Assembly (NCBI GenBank): GCA_033675265.1
Contig: JAUJYZ010001082.1
Span: 842,001-906,000 of the forward strand
DNA: 64,000 nt
Direction of reading: 5' to 3'
Origin: Actinostola sp. cb2023
Taxonomy: Eukaryota > Cnidaria > Anthozoa > Actiniaria > Actinostolidae
The notes below the pieces were generated by a model. The model worked only from the letters and a program-made list of their open reading frames with translations. It ran no database searches and was not told the DNA's origin. This document shows positions 26,548 through 64,000 of the stretch, one piece after another. Each line of letters starts with the position of its first letter. The stretch's first letter is position 1. Made by a program: the position numbers and the translations under genes.

Positions 26548-27214
26548 CTTCTGACTTAGCTTGCAATCTTATCTATTCTGATGGAACAAGCTTATTTATT
26601 CTCCATTTGAGCGTAAAAAAAGGAAGTTAGGCCGATATCATATTGAATACTGGAACCTTGCCCATATAGCTAGCCAATTGGATCAAAGGTAGCTTCCACG
26701 ATTATGCTTCCGAGTGATATCAAGCAACGAGCAGAATTCTGCCGTTTCCTTCAGGGTGTTGACAGGCGGTGATTTTTAGATTGACAAAGTTAGCTTCATT
26801 CAGTTCCACGAATTTCAAATGTGAATGCGTTGTCAGTAATTAAGGAAACTGAACGATCTTCTATTTCTTCCTGCGACACCATCGATCGGTCTCTCCTTAC
26901 GCTCTTTTCTCACTCTTGTAGGAACGCTTGTAATATGTCTCATTGGATTTCACGTCTCTTTTCACGTGCACTACGTGTTTCCCATGTGTCGACGAAGGGA
27001 AGAATTGGGCATAAATCACATGACTAGGAAACAAAAATATTTCTGCTTTACTTTTAGCTTGAGTTTCAGGCTTATTTTGGCAATTTTTTTCCCGTTTACT
27101 TTCGTAGCTTGATATCAATAGACGTCATTTCCGGTCTCATGAGGAATTTTCACCAGCTCTCTGCTTGATGTACATGTAGCACATATACACCTATTCCCCC
27201 AAAATCGTTGTTCC

Positions 27215-27451
27215 CGCCGAAAGCAACAAGCAAGAAACTGACGACCGCAAAGGGCATTGGGACTTTCTCCTTATTCATTTATTCATCCGTAGACATTTTA
27301 ACAACATGCATTTTCAAATGGCCGAATAATTCCAAATGATTGCTATTCAACGCTCGTAGGGATAACTTCTCAAGTACCACGGATAAATATATTAATTAAG
27401 AGATTCCCAAAGTCATTTGCGGTCGTCAGCTTCTTGCTTGTTGCTTTCGGC
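27215..27451. repeat. Inverted-repeat element, half copy at 37458-37615
   Basis: CCGAAAGCAACAAGCAAGAA at the left is mirrored at 27432-27451; arms are about 45 bp. The right half with TTCAAATGGCCGAATA and CAACGCTCGTAGGGATAACT is found again at 37458-37615 beside copy-2 exon 33. Confidence 0.7.
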
Positions 27452-27775
27452 AAGTTCAATTCAAGGACTTGTAACAACTGATTGAAATCAAGCAATAGGA
27501 AAGTTTTAATCAGCTTTCCATGCTTACTAATGCCGTAAATCCAAATGACAGTACAATATAATGATTGCAAATGATGATCCTAATCGCATTCATGCCACAA
27601 TGTCGTCGTCTTTTCGACTATTTCGTCTCGAAGGAGGAAGAAGGCCTTACTCGATCAAGACAATGGAAATTATTCTTTGTGATCGTGCATTTTTTGTCGA
27701 TGAAATTTCTTTTAAAATGATTAGCACAACTATTATATGGTGTGTCATCACGCCAAGATGTAGTTACATATAGTA

Positions 27776-28040
27776 TAGAGTCGTTTTCATATGAGTGGGA
27801 AGTAGTTACGGTACATTTCGTGCCTTGCGCATGCGGACCGTGGTATATAACCTTGAATATTCAAATTAGTTTTGAGAGGTAAGTTGCAATTTAATAGTAA
27901 TCTTAGTTTCAGTAATTCCTATTATCAATTTGAAGAAACTGAAACTGAGTGACGGTACCGTGCCGTGTCTAAGCATTCTGATTGGTTGATCAATGATTTT
28001 GCACGCTGTGATTGGTTGAATAGATGTCTTCGATTCCGTG
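27776..28040. repeat. MITE of the GGTACGG family with internal insertion
   Basis: It starts TATAGAGTCGTTTTCATATGA and continues with the shared TTCTGATTGGTTGATCAATG core. About 100 unrelated bases near 27845-27945 interrupt it. Confidence 0.6.
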
Positions 28041-28205
28041 GAGAATTCAAGGTTAAAGTTGATATTAAATTGTATGCTAATTAATTAATGCTAATTGTAT
28101 GCTAATTAATTAATGCTAATTAATTAAAACCTCCCACGGTAGTGATTGCCTCTGTTTTGTTCTCATGTAGAGTGATTCCAATAAACCTGGGCACTACTAA
28201 TTAGC

Positions 28206-28384
28206 TAGCCTGCGAATACAGCCGCTTTTTTCATGACATGAGCGGCTGTGTTGTATCAGATTTACAACACGAGCTGTCATGACCTCAGAGGTCACAGTAC
28301 AGGAATGTTGGCCTCACAACGCAGACGCTTCTTCCGGAAGACCCCTATGGCGAGCGAAAAAAAGCGGCTGTATTCGCAGGCTAT
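28206..28384. repeat. MITE with AGCCTGCGAATACAGCCGCT ends
   Basis: Perfect 25-bp terminal inverted repeats AGCCTGCGAATACAGCCGCT(TTTTT) at both ends enclose about 125 bp of noncoding sequence. It lies just beyond the 3' end of copy 2. Confidence 0.8.
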
Positions 28385-28654
28385 CAGTGTTTATTAAATC
28401 AAAGAAAACAAAAGAGTGAGTGTCTAATAGTGTGTATTGGTGTAGTTCAGTTAGTCATGCCCAGGTTTATTAGAATCACTCTATTATTAATCAGTTTGAG
28501 AATTATAATAAGTGAAAAAACAGTACACATGTTTTCTGGATGCGTATATTTTAATTATGCTAAACATTCTAAACAGATCAGACGATTTGCATGCAGTTAT
28601 CATCTTCTATTTTTCTTTCCTACGTTTAATAAAATGATTATTTTATTTCTGATA

Positions 28655-63674
<35,020 letters not shown>

Positions 63675-64000
63675 CCTTTTGCAACTCAGTTCTGTGACGT
63701 CGTCTCAATATTAAAGCTATGCCTGTATAGTCGCTATTTAAAGTGTATATCACCTGAAATTTTTTGTTATTTCTATGAAAAGTCTTAGATAAGTAGAAAA
63801 TAATTTTAAAAGTTTGGAACGAAAATCACAACATTATCATCGTATTTTTGGCTCGCAAAGTTCGTAAAAGAGCCAAATTTCCGAGCTTACAGAGGACTGG
63901 TACGAGTGGCTCGTGACGTCATCGCAGGGATCACTTCTCTTGGTCAACAAAGAAACACACGAGAGTTCACGAGAGTCTACTTGTAGTTGGTTTCAGTTGG
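63675..64000 (-). promoter_or_regulatory. Upstream region of copy 2, possible core promoter
   Basis: On the minus strand a TATA-like TTTAAATA lies at about 63742-63735, some 60 nt before the ATG, and a CRE-like GACGTCAC at about 63700. No TSS can be fixed from sequence alone. The rest to the window edge shows no gene; a GTGACGTCAT-type element recurs near 63915. Confidence 0.3.

Larger units (their letters stand above)
26548..28654. other. Intergenic region between copy 2 end and copy 1 start
   Basis: About 2.1 kb without a recognisable gene. It contains three inverted-repeat elements described separately (27215-27451, 27776-28040, 28206-28384). Short open stretches on either strand have no family features. 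The compact spacing fits an unequal-crossover tandem duplication. Confidence 0.7.

Overview
The window looks like animal nuclear DNA: AT-rich, intron-rich, with GT/AG-bounded exons, non-LTR retrotransposons, tRNA-derived SINEs, many palindromic MITE-like elements and large tandem repeats. Several short repeat motifs (for example the inverted GCCTGCGAATACAGCCG and TCCCTCGCAGCCGTGCTAA elements) remind me of anthozoan cnidarian genomes. That attribution is tentative and rests on recall, not on a search.

Two genes fill the minus strand as a head-to-tail tandem pair. Both encode thioester-containing proteins of the alpha-2-macroglobulin (A2M)/CD109 family. The upstream gene (copy 2, 63674 down to 28655) can be chained through 37 exons with matching splice phases into one open frame of 1586 residues. 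In order it has a signal peptide, macroglobulin domains, a bait region, FPETW, the thioester GCGEQNM, a receptor-binding domain and a netrin-like (NTR) C-terminus. The downstream gene (copy 1, 26547 to the left edge) has the same exon order. It is broken, however: exon 10 is frameshifted, exons 18-19 are degenerate, exons 20-21 were not found, and the 3' end lies outside the window. The intergenic gap is about 2.1 kb.

Layout: 1-491 hexamer repeat; 1-5 kb copy-1 3' exons with nested MITEs; 6.1-9.6 kb a nearly complete CR1/L2-like LINE inside a copy-1 intron; 9.8-12.1 kb thioester and degenerate bait exons; 12.2-16.6 kb an 88-bp minisatellite; 16.6-26.5 kb the copy-1 5' half, with an 109-bp minisatellite and a 1.1-kb (TAAG)n tract; 26.5-28.6 kb intergenic; 28.7-40.8 kb copy-2 3' exons with 34-bp and 20-bp minisatellites; 41-63.7 kb the rest of copy 2, with triplet-repeat, poly-C and 18-bp arrays.

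The most striking pattern is that four separate tandem arrays (88, 109, 34 and 160 bp units) each consist of the last bases of an A2M exon, its 5' splice site and the start of the intron. One real donor is thus followed by between 2 and about 49 near-identical decoy donors. Other notable points: an intronic array of about 136 units carrying overlapping AP-1 and E-box/M-box cores, an Asn/His difference between the paralogues at the thioester catalytic position, and a sharp gene-conversion-like tract in exons 15-16. No non-repeat gene was recognised on the plus strand except the LINE.
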